From NCBI GenBank assembly GCA_016125475.1, contig WGLR01000018.1, positions 25,032 through 89,031 on the forward strand: a stretch of DNA of 64,000 nucleotides. Reading direction: 5' to 3'. Each line of letters starts with the position of its first letter. Position 1 is the first letter of the stretch. Positions 1-8,778 of the stretch are shown here, piece after piece. The position numbers and the translations under genes are program-made. The DNA comes from Betaproteobacteria bacterium (GTDB lineage Bacteria > Pseudomonadota > Gammaproteobacteria > Burkholderiales > Ga0077523). Under the pieces are notes generated by a model. The model worked only from the letters and a program-made list of their open reading frames with translations, searched no databases and was not told the origin of the DNA.

Positions 1-1026
1 GCCGAAGAAGCCGTCCGCGTGCGCGGCGTCGATCCAGCGCACGATGACCACCATGCGTCGCTCCGGCTCGATCCACGTGAACGAACTGCCCGCCCCGAAC
101 GCGAACCAGCTCGATTCCGGCACGCTCGGAAACACGCGGCGACCGGTGTTCAGCCAGACGAGGTAGCCGTAGAACGGCGCGATCGGGCAGGGCGTGCGCA
201 TGCGGGCGATCCACTCCCTGGACAGGACCCGCCGGCCCCCCGCGAGACCGTCGTCGAGCAGCATCTGGCCGACGAGTGCCTGGTCGTGACTGCTGATGGA
301 CATGCCGCCGCCCCAGTGGGTACCGCCCGGCACCGACTGCACGCGACGCCCGTTCAGCTCGATCCAGGCGTTGTCGTAGCCTTCCCAGCGCCACGTGTCG
401 CTCGCTCCGACGGGCTGCATGATCGTGTCGCGGAAGACCTCGGGCAGCGGATCGCCGAAGAGGTGCAGGAGCGCGAGCGAGAGCTGGTTGATCCGGACGT
501 CGTTGTATTCCCAGTAAGTGCCCGGTGACCGGAGGGGGCGAGGATCGCCCTTGCGGCCGGTCACCTCGACTTCCTGGAACTGCACGAATCGGTTCCGGTC
601 CACCTGCTCCGGCAGACCGAAGCAGGAGCCCTCCCATTCGCTCGTCTGCTGGAGCATCTGCGCCCACGTGATCGCCGCGTTGCGGCCCTCGTCGAAGCCG
701 ATGCCGCGCACGCGTCGTCCGATGGGTTCGTCCACGTCCGGAAGCAGGCCGCGGTCGTGCGCGACACCGGCCAGCAGGGCGAGATACGTCTTGGCGACGC
801 TGAACGTGAGGTCCGCGCGATCGGGGTCGCCCCACGACGCGGCCGTCTCGCCGTGCAGCCTGATGGTTCCCGACACGGGTCCCCGGTCGTGCACGGGGCC
901 GAGCAGACGGTTCCACGGTGGCGGATCGTCGTGGTGGACCCCGAAGGTGCCCGTGGTCTCGTGGGTCCAGGCGGTTTCGTGGTCCGCGGCGAAGCGGACG
1001 GCTTGCTGCAGTTTCGCGGTGTTCAT
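1..1026 (-). CDS. Serine hydrolase of the beta-lactamase/class C (S12) family, C-terminus cut by window edge
   Basis: Reads on the minus strand from ATG at 1026 and is still open at base 1, so 342 codons are visible and the C-terminus is missing. The active-site tetrad of penicillin-recognising enzymes is present: SVAK at residues 76-79 (nucleophile Ser76, Lys79), a Y-N-D triplet at 174-176 in the place of the YxN motif, and HWG at 237-239 in the place of KTG. No signal peptide is evident, so it is probably cytoplasmic. Family knowledge: such proteins are esterases, amidases or peptidases more often than true beta-lactamases. The substrate cannot be told. It follows the VOC gene by 43 bp on the same strand and could share its transcript. 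Confidence 0.85.
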   Translation of the reverse strand, partial: MNTAKLQQAVRFAADHETAWTHETTGTFGVHHDDPPPWNRLLGPVHDRGPVSGTIRLHGETAASWGDPDRADLTFSVAKTYLALLAGVAHDRGLLPDVDEPIGRRVRGIGFDEGRNAAITWAQMLQQTSEWEGSCFGLPEQVDRNRFVQFQEVEVTGRKGDPRPLRSPGTYWEYNDVRINQLSLALLHLFGDPLPEVFRDTIMQPVGASDTWRWEGYDNAWIELNGRRVQSVPGGTHWGGGMSISSHDQALVGQMLLDDGLAGGRRVLSREWIARMRTPCPIAPFYGYLVWLNTGRRVFPSVPESSWFAFGAGSSFTWIEPERRMVVIVRWIDAAHADGFFG

Positions 1027-1069
1027 GCGCGGGCGGTTCCTGTGTCGGGTGTAGCGAGGTGGCGTGTCG

Positions 1070-1954
1070 TCAGCACGTCCCGCGGAAGTCGTCGTGACCG
1101 CGGACGTAGGCGACGTTCGTCTGCGCCGGATTGCGGTTCACGAGCCGGCGGCCGTAGAGGGGGTGGCGCATGCTCCGGACTTCGTGTTCGACCGTGAACA
1201 GCACGCTGCCCGAGTCCGGGTCGACGATGTCGCGGAAGCGCCACTCGTGCGCATCGGTCTCGCGCGTGACCAGTCCGCGCTCGAGCAGCCGGCGGTAGGG
1301 GCCCGAGAAGTCCGCGATGTAGATCTGGACGTGGTGCCCGTCGTAGGGCGGAAGATCCGCGCCGGACTCGCGGAAGCGGAACCGCTGATCCCGGCCCACG
1401 ACGACTTCCGCACAAGCGGTGCCGGCGTGCGCGGTTTCCCGCGACGGGGCCGCCATGATGTCGCGGTAGAAGCGCGCGATTCCGCCCGCGCTGCCCCGCG
1501 GCACGTCGAACTCGATGTAGGGCATGCCGAGGTCGATGGCGCCGAATTCCGGGGCCGGTGCGTGGACCCGGAAGCGGTTGCCCCACGGACAGGTGACCTC
1601 GAGGGTGTCACCGGTCCGGTCGCACGTGAATGCCGTGCCCGCGAGTTTCGGCCCGAAGCGTCCGACCCGCCGGACCACGTCGTCGAGATCCGGCACGACG
1701 AGCCCGATCGTCGCGCGGATGCGCTGCGGGTTGCCCGACGGCAGGTGCATCTGGTTGCGGCCGATGTTCACCCACATGTTCTCGAGGCCCACCATGATGT
1801 AGGGGTCACGCGTGAAGCCGAGCGTCGAGATGTAGAAGAGCGTCGCGAGCTGCTGGTCCGGCTGGGTCACGTTCACGTGCTCGAGCAGCACGATGTTGCC
1901 CACGTCCTCGCGGGCGCGATCGAAGCGGGGGTCCGGAATGGCGGGCTGACTCAT
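1070..1954 (-). CDS. VOC (vicinal oxygen chelate / glyoxalase-dioxygenase) family protein
   Basis: 294 residues with two beta-alpha-beta-beta-beta modules, as in extradiol dioxygenases and glyoxalase-like proteins. The first half begins LLEHVNVTQPD and the second half contains the AIDLGMPYIEFDVPRG segment. The start is supported by GAGG nine bases upstream of the ATG. His in the first module and Glu in the second could supply metal ligands, but I cannot assign a full triad. It lies in a same-strand run with the PhaC-like hydrolase upstream and the serine hydrolase downstream. Members act as dioxygenases, isomerases or hydratases on small carbonyl or aromatic compounds; the substrate is unknown here. 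Confidence 0.8.
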   Translation of the reverse strand: MSQPAIPDPRFDRAREDVGNIVLLEHVNVTQPDQQLATLFYISTLGFTRDPYIMVGLENMWVNIGRNQMHLPSGNPQRIRATIGLVVPDLDDVVRRVGRFGPKLAGTAFTCDRTGDTLEVTCPWGNRFRVHAPAPEFGAIDLGMPYIEFDVPRGSAGGIARFYRDIMAAPSRETAHAGTACAEVVVGRDQRFRFRESGADLPPYDGHHVQIYIADFSGPYRRLLERGLVTRETDAHEWRFRDIVDPDSGSVLFTVEHEVRSMRHPLYGRRLVNRNPAQTNVAYVRGHDDFRGTC

Positions 1955-2048
1955 GAGGGGAACCTCGGCCGGGAAACGTCGTAGCTTGCCGGGTTCGGCC
2001 CCGGAGGTCCAGACGACGTGACGGGGGCCGTGTCGTCGCGCATCCGCC

Positions 2049-3173
2049 TCACGACTGGCTCGCGATCCACGCCCCGATCACCGGCCACTGCGTCGCGAGC
2101 GTGGCCGATCCCATGAACAGTCCGATGTGGCCGCCCGGCGCGAGCGCCTCCTGGATGCGGTCCTGCGGCGTACCCACCAGACGGCGGGCCGCGAAGACCT
2201 GTTCCTTCGGCGTGATGTCGTCCGCGTCGCCCGCGAGCAGGTAGAGCGGACACCGGATGTCGTGCAGGTCCAGCCGGCGCCCGAGGCCGACGAACCTGCC
2301 CTTCGCGAGGCGGTTCTCGCGGAAGAGTTCGTTCACGACCTGAAGGTACCAGTGTCCGGGCAGGTCGATGGGATTCTCGTACCAGCTCGCGAACGCCTCG
2401 GACTTGCTCACGTACGCCGGGTCGTCGACGTGCTCGTAGAGGCGCAGGTACTTCTCGACGTACTGCTCCTCCGGGTGCATGTTCTTCCACCCTTCGAGCA
2501 TGAAGCGGCCCCGCATGAGGCCGCCGCCGAGTTCGACGAGTTCGTCGTAGAAGCCCGGTGGCAGGTGCTCGACCGCTTCCCTGAGCGGGCCGTGACCTGC
2601 GTGCGTGTCGATCGGGGACCCCGCGAGCACGAGGCTCGCGACCTTTCCGGGGTAGCGGGCCGTGAACATCGCCGACATCCACCCCCCCTGGCACAGGCCG
2701 ACGAGGTGCACGCGGCCGCCGAGGTCGTCGACGCACACGTTGATCTCGGCGAGATAGTTGTCGACGTCGTAGTCCTTCATCGTGTCGGTCGCGCTCTTCC
2801 AGTCCGTCACGAGCACGCGCCGGTGTCCGGCGGCGAGCAGCGTCTGCACGAGGCTCTGGCCGTCGTGGTAGTCGGCGATCGTGGCCGTGTGCCCCGCATA
2901 GGGGGCGTCCACGAGGACGGGCACGCCGTCTCCGCCCGGTCCGAATGCGCGCAGACGCAGCGTGTGCAGCTCGACGAGCACCTCGTTGGGGGTCGCGAAC
3001 CGCGGCGTCGTCCCGAAGCTGATCTTCCCGGCTTCGCTCAGGAACGCGAGGTTCCTCTTGAAGACCGCGAGTTCGGCTTCCTCCATCGCGTGGGCGGCGG
3101 CGAGCGGCCAGAAGATCGGGACACTGTGCTCGGGTCGGCGGGACTGTCCGGAAACGTGCTTGCGGGTGGTCAC
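2049..3173 (-). CDS. PhaC-like alpha/beta hydrolase (polyhydroxyalkanoate synthase family) with Cys nucleophile
   Basis: The alpha/beta-hydrolase core has the nucleophile elbow GLCQGG with Cys161, the GxCxG box of PHA synthases rather than the GxSxG of lipases. Partners are DADDITP (Asp318) and GGHIGLF (His349), giving a Cys-Asp-His triad. The 374 residues are close to class III PhaC length and much shorter than class I PhaC (about 590). A GTG at 3173 is taken as start because homology-like sequence (VPIFWPLAAAHAM) begins just after it; another in-frame GTG at 3287 would add 38 low-complexity residues. No phaE, phaA or phaB gene is nearby, so polymer synthesis is not established; a CoA-thioester hydrolase or acyltransferase role is equally possible. 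Confidence 0.75.
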   Translation of the reverse strand: MTTRKHVSGQSRRPEHSVPIFWPLAAAHAMEEAELAVFKRNLAFLSEAGKISFGTTPRFATPNEVLVELHTLRLRAFGPGGDGVPVLVDAPYAGHTATIADYHDGQSLVQTLLAAGHRRVLVTDWKSATDTMKDYDVDNYLAEINVCVDDLGGRVHLVGLCQGGWMSAMFTARYPGKVASLVLAGSPIDTHAGHGPLREAVEHLPPGFYDELVELGGGLMRGRFMLEGWKNMHPEEQYVEKYLRLYEHVDDPAYVSKSEAFASWYENPIDLPGHWYLQVVNELFRENRLAKGRFVGLGRRLDLHDIRCPLYLLAGDADDITPKEQVFAARRLVGTPQDRIQEALAPGGHIGLFMGSATLATQWPVIGAWIASQS

Positions 3174-3305
3174 TGGCGTACCTGTCGGTGTGTTGTCGCG
3201 AAACGGGGCGCCACGCGTGGCGACGGCGACCGCGGTGCCGCGGCCGGAATGGACGCTGAACGCGCGGGCGGGTTCCTGCGCCGACACCAGGCCTGGGGCA
3301 TCTCC

Positions 3306-4133
3306 CTATTCTCCGAGCAGCGCCTCGCGCACGGCGTTCCAGCTCGCGGCGTCGGGTGCGTAGAGCAGCCCGCCCGTGCGTCGCGTCACGCGGTAGGGCG
3401 AGCCGTCGAAGAATGCCGAGGTGCCGCCTGCCTCGCGGTGGAGCAGCCATCCCGCGGCGTGATCCCAGGGCATGAGCTTGTTGTAGGCGAGCGCGTGGCA
3501 GTCGCCGGCCGCGGCGAGCCGGTACTCGTGCGCGGCACAACGGAACGACACGATGCCGCCGAATCGACGGAGGTTGCGGCTCACGACGCTGCGCAGGGGT
3601 TCGGCGAGGTAGGTGGGCCCGGCCACGATCTCCATCTCGCCGACGTCGACCGGGGCGGCCACCGCGAGGGCGTCACGTCGTCCGTCGGCGTGCTCGATCC
3701 ACGCGCCGCCGTCGCGCACCGCGATGGCCGATGTGCGGGCGACGGGGTCGTGGATCACGCCCAGCACGATCTCGCCGCGGACGACGGCTGCCGCCATCAC
3801 GCCGAACAGCGGCACGCCCGCGACGAAGTTCCGCGTGCCGTCGATCGGATCGACGAGGAACGCGAGTTCCGCGTGCTCGAGACGTTCGAGCAGTCCGGGG
3901 TCGCGTGCCACGGCTTCCTCGCCGACGATCTCGGCACCGCGGAACGCGCGTCCGAGCGCAACCGAGATCCGGCCTTCCGCAGCCTCGTCCGCGTCGGTGA
4001 CGAGGTCCGAGGCCGAAGCCTTCGTGCGGACGGCACTCTCCGTGAGCGCGTTGAACAGCGGCATGACCTCCTGCCTGGCGGCTTCCGCCAGGATCTCCGC
4101 GACCGCGAGGCCGTCGGCATAGGCAAACTCCAT
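3306..4133 (-). CDS. Inositol monophosphatase family protein
   Basis: 275 residues with the complete Mg2+-dependent phosphatase signature: GEE at 71-73, DPIDGT at 95-100, and WDHAAG from Trp223. These supply the two or three metal ions and the catalytic water in the IMPase/FBPase/CysQ superfamily. Length is typical (about 260-280). The sequence does not say whether the substrate is inositol phosphate, histidinol phosphate, PAP or NADP. Same strand as the PhaC-like gene below it; no homologous partner in the neighbourhood narrows the substrate. Confidence 0.9.
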   Translation of the reverse strand: MEFAYADGLAVAEILAEAARQEVMPLFNALTESAVRTKASASDLVTDADEAAEGRISVALGRAFRGAEIVGEEAVARDPGLLERLEHAELAFLVDPIDGTRNFVAGVPLFGVMAAAVVRGEIVLGVIHDPVARTSAIAVRDGGAWIEHADGRRDALAVAAPVDVGEMEIVAGPTYLAEPLRSVVSRNLRRFGGIVSFRCAAHEYRLAAAGDCHALAYNKLMPWDHAAGWLLHREAGGTSAFFDGSPYRVTRRTGGLLYAPDAASWNAVREALLGE

Positions 4134-4444
4134 GGGTCTACTGTCCTCTCCAGGGTCGACCGGGGCGTGCCCCGGCGGGGATGCGTGGCGACCGCGCCGA
4201 GGCCGGGCAGGGCGGTCCGTTCGTGCCTCGGGCCGGTCGCGTGACGGGACGGGCGGTCGTCCGGCAGTGGGTCGAACGGACTGCGGAATCGGCGACGTCG
4301 GTCATGTGTCGGAAATGTCCGGTGGGGATACTGGAAGCGGCGCCGTCCGGGCGGGACAGCCATCCGCAGCCGGCCGGGACGGTGCACGGGCGCGGCGGCC
4401 CGATGGCCGCAGCACGCACAATAACACCAGCCATTCACGAGACC

Positions 4445-5968
4445 ATGACAACCGGAAACCGTTCGTTCACGCGGGCATGTCTCATGCCCCTTGCCCTCGC
4501 GGGCGCCCTCCTGCCCTGCAGCCAGCCGGCCGACGCCGCGGGCTCGCTGTCCTTCTCACGAGTGTGGACCTACGATCACGCGCTCGGCTCCGTCCCGGGG
4601 CAGACGTCCGAGATCGCCGCGTTCGACAGCAGTACCGGCACGATCTGGGTCGCCGGCGTGATCGGCCTCGACGTGCTCGACGCGACGACGGGGAGCCTCG
4701 TGCAGCACGTCGACACGAGCCCGTTCGGCAACGCCAACAGCGTCGCGATCCACGGCGGACTCGCCGCCGTCGCGATCGAGTCGTCGGTCGACCGTACCCA
4801 GCCAGGAACGGTGAAGTTCTACGACACGGCGTCGCGCGCCCTCGCGGCCGGCGTGAATTCGGTGACGGTCGGCGCGCTGCCCGACATGGTCACGTTCACG
4901 CCGGGCGGCGAGTGGCTGCTCGTCGCCAACGAGGCAACGCCGACGACCTACGGCGGCTACGACCCCGCCGGTAGCGTGAGCGTGATCGACATGACGACAC
5001 GCACCGTCAGCGCCACGGCGGGCTTCGGCGGCGTCCCGGTCTCGGGCCCGGACGTGCGCACGGCCGCGACCGTGGGCATGGATTTCGAACCGGAGTACAT
5101 CGCGGTCAACGCCTCCGGAACCCGCGCGTACGTCACGCTCCAGGAAGCGAACGCGGTCGGGACGCTCGACATCGCGTCGGGGAGCTTCACCGGTGTCGTG
5201 GGACTCGGCACGAAGGACTTCATCCAGCCCGGGAACGAGATCGATCCCAGTCACAAGGACGGGACGATCGCGCTCCGGTCCGCCGACGTGCGCGGGCTCT
5301 ACCAGCCCGACAGCATCGCGGCGTACGAAGCGAACGGGCAGACGTACCTCGTCATGGCGAACGAGGGGGACACGCGCGAGGACGACGGCGACAAGGCGCG
5401 CGTGAAGGACGTTCCGGCGCTCGCCGGCACGGCGCCCGCCGATCTGCAGCAGCTCAACGTCTCCACGGTCGACTCCACCTCGGGCACGGATCTCGTGACC
5501 TTCGGCGGGCGTTCCTTCTCCATTCGCGACGAGGCCGGCGACATCGTGTTCGACAGCGGGAACCGTCTCGACGCCGAGGCCATCGCGCGCGGCATCTACG
5601 ACGACGGCCGCAGCGACGACAAGGGTGTGGAGCCCGAGGGCGTCGCGGTGCGCACGATCGACGGCCGCACGTATGCGTTCATCGGTCTCGAGCGCACGCT
5701 CACCGGCGCGGTGGCCGTGTACGACATCACGGATCCTGCCTCGGCAACCTTCCTCGACATGCTCGTCACGGACGGAGACGTGGCGCCCGAGGGCCTCGTG
5801 ACGTTCTCGATGGGCGGGACGCACTATCTCGCGATCGCGAACGAAGTCTCCGGCACGACGACGCTCTACAGCATGGCTCCCGTTCCCGAGCCCGGTACGT
5901 GGGCGATGATGGTCGCCGGCCTGGGTCTGCTCGGCGCGGCTGCGCGCCGTCGCCCGCGGAGCGCCTGA
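4445..5968 (+). CDS. Choice-of-anchor I domain protein with PEP-CTERM sorting signal
   Basis: The product (507 residues) begins with a Sec signal peptide of about 35 residues ending near ADAAG, followed by a beta-propeller-like region of repeated strands resembling the choice-of-anchor I (LVIVD-like) family. It contains segments such as QPDSIAAYEANGQTYLVMAN, EGDTRED, and VEPEGVAV. The C-terminus is a textbook PEP-CTERM tail: VPEPGTW, a hydrophobic stretch, then RRR. This predicts export and processing by an exosortase (EpsH/XrtA); no exosortase lies in the window. The ATG at 4445 is chosen because it puts the signal peptide at the N-terminus; an ATG at 4403 is an alternative. Related proteins have metal-dependent phosphatase-like associations, but function is not established. 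Confidence 0.85.
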   Translation: MTTGNRSFTRACLMPLALAGALLPCSQPADAAGSLSFSRVWTYDHALGSVPGQTSEIAAFDSSTGTIWVAGVIGLDVLDATTGSLVQHVDTSPFGNANSVAIHGGLAAVAIESSVDRTQPGTVKFYDTASRALAAGVNSVTVGALPDMVTFTPGGEWLLVANEATPTTYGGYDPAGSVSVIDMTTRTVSATAGFGGVPVSGPDVRTAATVGMDFEPEYIAVNASGTRAYVTLQEANAVGTLDIASGSFTGVVGLGTKDFIQPGNEIDPSHKDGTIALRSADVRGLYQPDSIAAYEANGQTYLVMANEGDTREDDGDKARVKDVPALAGTAPADLQQLNVSTVDSTSGTDLVTFGGRSFSIRDEAGDIVFDSGNRLDAEAIARGIYDDGRSDDKGVEPEGVAVRTIDGRTYAFIGLERTLTGAVAVYDITDPASATFLDMLVTDGDVAPEGLVTFSMGGTHYLAIANEVSGTTTLYSMAPVPEPGTWAMMVAGLGLLGAAARRRPRSA

Positions 5969-6092
5969 CCGTCCGGCCCGCTCCTGCGTCGCGACGCCCG
6001 CGGCGCAGGGCGGGGGCCGGGAAGTTCCGGGCTACACTCCGAGGTTCGCGCGGGCGCCCGCCCGCGCCCCGCAACGAACCCAGGAGGACTCC

Positions 6093-6416
6093 ATGCTGCT
6101 CGATGTGCGCACGTACACCTGCCGTCCCGGCACGATCAAGAAACACCTCGAACTCTACGAACAGAAGGGCAAGGGGCCGCAGACCCGGCACCTCGGGGAG
6201 CCGTTCGCCTACCTGGTCACCGAGACGGGCAACGTGAACCAGTACATCCACATCTGGGCCTACGAGGATGCTGCGGACCGTGCGAAGCGCCGCGCCGCGA
6301 TGATGGCCGACCCCGAGTGGCAGGCGTTCCTCGCCGAGAGCGCGAAGCTCGGTGCGCTCGAGCATCAGGAGAACCGCCTGATGACGCCGGTGTCGTTCTT
6401 TCCGATCAAGCGCTGA
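6093..6416 (+). CDS. NIPSNAP family protein
   Basis: 107 residues with the NIPSNAP ferredoxin-like (dimeric alpha-beta barrel) pattern: MLLDVRTYTCRPGTIKKHLE at the start, IHIWAYEDAADRAKRR in the middle. A strong AGGAGG lies 7 bases before the ATG. Bacterial NIPSNAP proteins are small cytoplasmic proteins of unclear function, sometimes linked to carbonyl or aromatic catabolism. It sits alone between a PEP-CTERM gene and a region without genes. Confidence 0.85.
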   Translation: MLLDVRTYTCRPGTIKKHLELYEQKGKGPQTRHLGEPFAYLVTETGNVNQYIHIWAYEDAADRAKRRAAMMADPEWQAFLAESAKLGALEHQENRLMTPVSFFPIKR

Positions 6417-6737
6417 ACGCCACGGACAGACCGACGGGCCGGCGCGCGGACTTCATGTCGCCGCCAGGCGGCGGTACGCCCCCGGCCCGTCTGCCGGAAT
6501 CGGTTTTCGGGACATCGGTCCGGGCGTGCGCGTGGCGGACGCCCGTGGTTCGAGCACCGACGACGCGTGCGCCCGGCGACACGATGTTCCGCGGATCGCG
6601 CGTGTCCGGTCGCGCTCGTTCCACCGCACGAGGCCGTGCACGGACCGCGTCACCTCGTTCGCCGTGATGGCGTCACGTGATCCGGCGTCGCGGCCGGCCG
6701 CGCTCCCGATCCGTTCGTACGGCACGAGCGGTCGGCG
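6417..6737. other. 321-bp intergenic region between converging genes, with one GC palindrome
   Basis: No convincing gene on either strand. It separates the NIPSNAP gene (plus) from the TetR gene (minus), whose 3' ends face each other. The only structure I see is a perfect GC inverted repeat at 6459-6473 (CGCCGCC-A-GGCGGCG), which could act as a bidirectional, T-less terminator. Confidence 0.4.
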
Positions 6738-7313
6738 TCATCGCGTCATCGCCTTCAGGTGCTGCCTGGCTGCGGCGAGGATCTCCGTCGACAGGGCCTC
6801 GTCGTCGACGGACCGCGCGAGGGCGAGTGCACCGACCATCGTCCCGAGCGCCGCGATCGCGTCCTGACGGGTGCGGTCCGGCCGCTCCGCCTCGAGCAGT
6901 CCGGCGATCCAGTCGATGTAGGTATTCACGAGCTTCGCATACGAACTGCGCAGCGGCGCGGGACCGCGTGCGACGTCGCTGGCGAGCGAGACGAGCGGAC
7001 ACGTCCTGCCGTCCGCGTCTCGATGGGCCTTCGAGAGATAGCCTTCGACCATGGCTTCGAACGGCGGTCCGGCGCTGCGGCGCACGGCTGCGCCCAGCCG
7101 GCGCAGTGCCTCGGCCATCGCATATTCCACGGCCTCGGCGACGAGTTCGTCCCGCGACGCGAAATGGCGATAGAAGCCGCCGTGGGTGAGTCCGGCCTCC
7201 TTCATGAGGTCGGCGACGCTGATGCCGTCCACACCGGCTTCACGAAACTTCGCCGCGGCGATCTTGACGATGCGTGCGTGGGTCTCCGTCTTGTCGGCCT
7301 GGGATGAGCCCAC
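6738..7313 (-). CDS. TetR/AcrR family transcriptional regulator
   Basis: 191 residues. The N-terminal 60 residues match the TetR helix-turn-helix (RIVKIAAAKFREAG, VADLMKEAGLTHGGFYRHF), followed by a C-terminal ligand domain. GTG start with GAGG about 9 bases upstream. It is last in the run SDR, isomerase, TetR (gaps of 8 and 43 bp) and probably autoregulates that operon and the divergent MFS gene through the palindrome at 8800-8820. The 'LTHGGFYRHFASRDEL' form is typical of the subfamily that controls small redox-enzyme operons. The ligand is unknown. Confidence 0.9.
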   Translation of the reverse strand: MGSSQADKTETHARIVKIAAAKFREAGVDGISVADLMKEAGLTHGGFYRHFASRDELVAEAVEYAMAEALRRLGAAVRRSAGPPFEAMVEGYLSKAHRDADGRTCPLVSLASDVARGPAPLRSSYAKLVNTYIDWIAGLLEAERPDRTRQDAIAALGTMVGALALARSVDDEALSTEILAAARQHLKAMTR

Positions 7314-7356
7314 GGCTAGTGTCCTCGTCGGAGCCGGTGGTGCCGTGCCACCGACG

Positions 7357-7959
7357 TCACCGCGTGCACGAGGCGACGCACTCGCGCACGAATTCCAGGC
7401 GGTCCTGCCCGAAGAACATCCGCCCGTCCACGAAGAACGTCGGCGCCCCGAACACGCCCCGGTCGACCGCTTCCTGCGTCGTGGCCGCGAGGGCGCTCTT
7501 GATCGCCGGATCCTCGATGAGTGCAGTGTAGGTCGCGGGATCGATACCGGCCGCGCTCAGCGTGGCTGCCACTTCCGCGGGATCCCCGAGGTCGCGCCGG
7601 TTGCACCACATCGCGCCGAACACGGCGTCGAGGTAACGACCGAAGTCGTCCGGCCGCCGCAGCTGGAACCCCGTTGCACCGCGCATGAGGCCGAGCGTGT
7701 TGATGGGGAAGGCCGGATTCATGTTCAGCGTGACGCCATAGCGGCTTGCCCAGAGCGCGAGGTCGCCGAGCAGCCAGCGTCCCTTCGCGGCCACGGTCAC
7801 GGGGCTCGCGTTTCCGGTGGCCTTGAACACGCCGCCCAGCAGCATCGGACGCCACCGGATCGTCGCGCCGGTGTCTGCCGCGAGACCGGGCAGCTGCGTG
7901 TAGGCCAGATACGACGCCGGGCTGCCCACGTCGAAGAAGAATTCGATTTCCACGGTCAT
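7357..7959 (-). CDS. 2-hydroxychromene-2-carboxylate isomerase-like protein (DsbA/kappa-GST fold)
   Basis: 200 residues in the thioredoxin-like DsbA family: N-terminal IEFFFDVGSPASYLAY has the Ser of the FDxxSPxxY active site, MWCNRRDLGDP lies mid-protein, and the C-terminal GAPTFFVDGRMFFGQDRL is the cis-Pro loop. HCCA isomerases use glutathione to isomerise a chromene carboxylate in naphthalene degradation, but most relatives act on unknown substrates. The ATG at 7959 is preferred since GAGGTG lies 5-6 bases upstream; a TTG at 7974 would overlap the SDR stop. It is 8 bp downstream of the SDR and clearly cotranscribed. Confidence 0.85.
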   Translation of the reverse strand: MTVEIEFFFDVGSPASYLAYTQLPGLAADTGATIRWRPMLLGGVFKATGNASPVTVAAKGRWLLGDLALWASRYGVTLNMNPAFPINTLGLMRGATGFQLRRPDDFGRYLDAVFGAMWCNRRDLGDPAEVAATLSAAGIDPATYTALIEDPAIKSALAATTQEAVDRGVFGAPTFFVDGRMFFGQDRLEFVRECVASCTR

Positions 7960-7967
7960 CGCACACC

Positions 7968-8708
7968 TCACCAATGTTCGATCCAGGGTCGCAGGTCGAG
8001 TTCGTGCGTCCAGGCGTTGCGCGGCTGCGTGTGCAGGTGCCAGTAGTTGTCCGCGATCGCGTCCGGATCGAGAATGCCGTCCCGCGGCTTCAGCGCATAT
8101 CGCTCCGGGAAGTTGTCCGCGATGAACTGCGTGTCGATCGCGCCGTCGACGATCACGTGCGCGACGTGGATTCCACGCGGCCCGAGCTCGCGCGCCATGC
8201 TCTGCGCGAGCGCGCGCAGCGCGTGCTTGGCGCCCGCGAACGCGCTGTACCCTGCGCCGCCGCGCACACTCGCGGTGGCGCCGGTGAACAGTATCGTGCC
8301 GCGTCCGCGCGACAGCATCGCACGCGAAGCCTCGCGACCCACGAGGAAGCCGGCGAGTGCGCCCATCTCCCAGACCTTCCGGTAGACACGCTCGGTGGTG
8401 TCCGCGACATCGAACCGCACGTTCGCCCCGATGTTGAACACCGCGACTTCGATCGGCGCGACGTCGCGCTCGATGCGGGTCACGAGCTGCGACACCTCGT
8501 CCTCGCGGCGCGCGTCGGAGCCGAACCCGTGTGCCTCGCCCCCCTCCGCGCGGATGCGCTCGACGAGCGGCTGCACCTTCGCCTCGGTGCGGCGCGTGAC
8601 ACAGGCGATGTATCCCTCGCGCGCGAAACGTCGCGCGATCGCTCCGCCCGTGGAGTCTCCGGCGCCCACGACGAGTGCTGCCCTGCGCGGTGAGTCGGGG
8701 TCACCCAT
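7968..8708 (-). CDS. Atypical short-chain dehydrogenase/reductase (SDR) with Phe in place of catalytic Tyr
   Basis: 246 residues with a Rossmann fold: VGAGDSTGGAIARRFA near the N-terminus for the dinucleotide, NIGAN in the place of NNAG. At the active site the canonical Y-x3-K reads F-A-G-A-K (Phe157, Lys161), so the general-acid Tyr is absent at its usual place; Tyr154 lies three residues earlier. The downstream SMARELGPRGIHVAHVIVDG follows the usual SDR course. It is first in an operon with the isomerase and TetR genes. Either Tyr154 substitutes or the protein does different chemistry; related SDRs with the same substitution are common in Proteobacteria, so it is not a sequencing error. Confidence 0.85.
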   Translation of the reverse strand: MGDPDSPRRAALVVGAGDSTGGAIARRFAREGYIACVTRRTEAKVQPLVERIRAEGGEAHGFGSDARREDEVSQLVTRIERDVAPIEVAVFNIGANVRFDVADTTERVYRKVWEMGALAGFLVGREASRAMLSRGRGTILFTGATASVRGGAGYSAFAGAKHALRALAQSMARELGPRGIHVAHVIVDGAIDTQFIADNFPERYALKPRDGILDPDAIADNYWHLHTQPRNAWTHELDLRPWIEHW

Positions 8709-8778
8709 GCCATGTCCTCGCTCTCGTGTGCACGTGTCTCCACGTGTTTCCGTGTCCTGCGTGCCGTGCGTGTCTCAT

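Noticed and set aside
2127..4244. A 705-codon plus-strand frame opposite the PhaC-like and IMPase genes
   Set aside because: Arg/Ala/Glu-rich composition with no domain; a shadow of two well-supported minus-strand genes.
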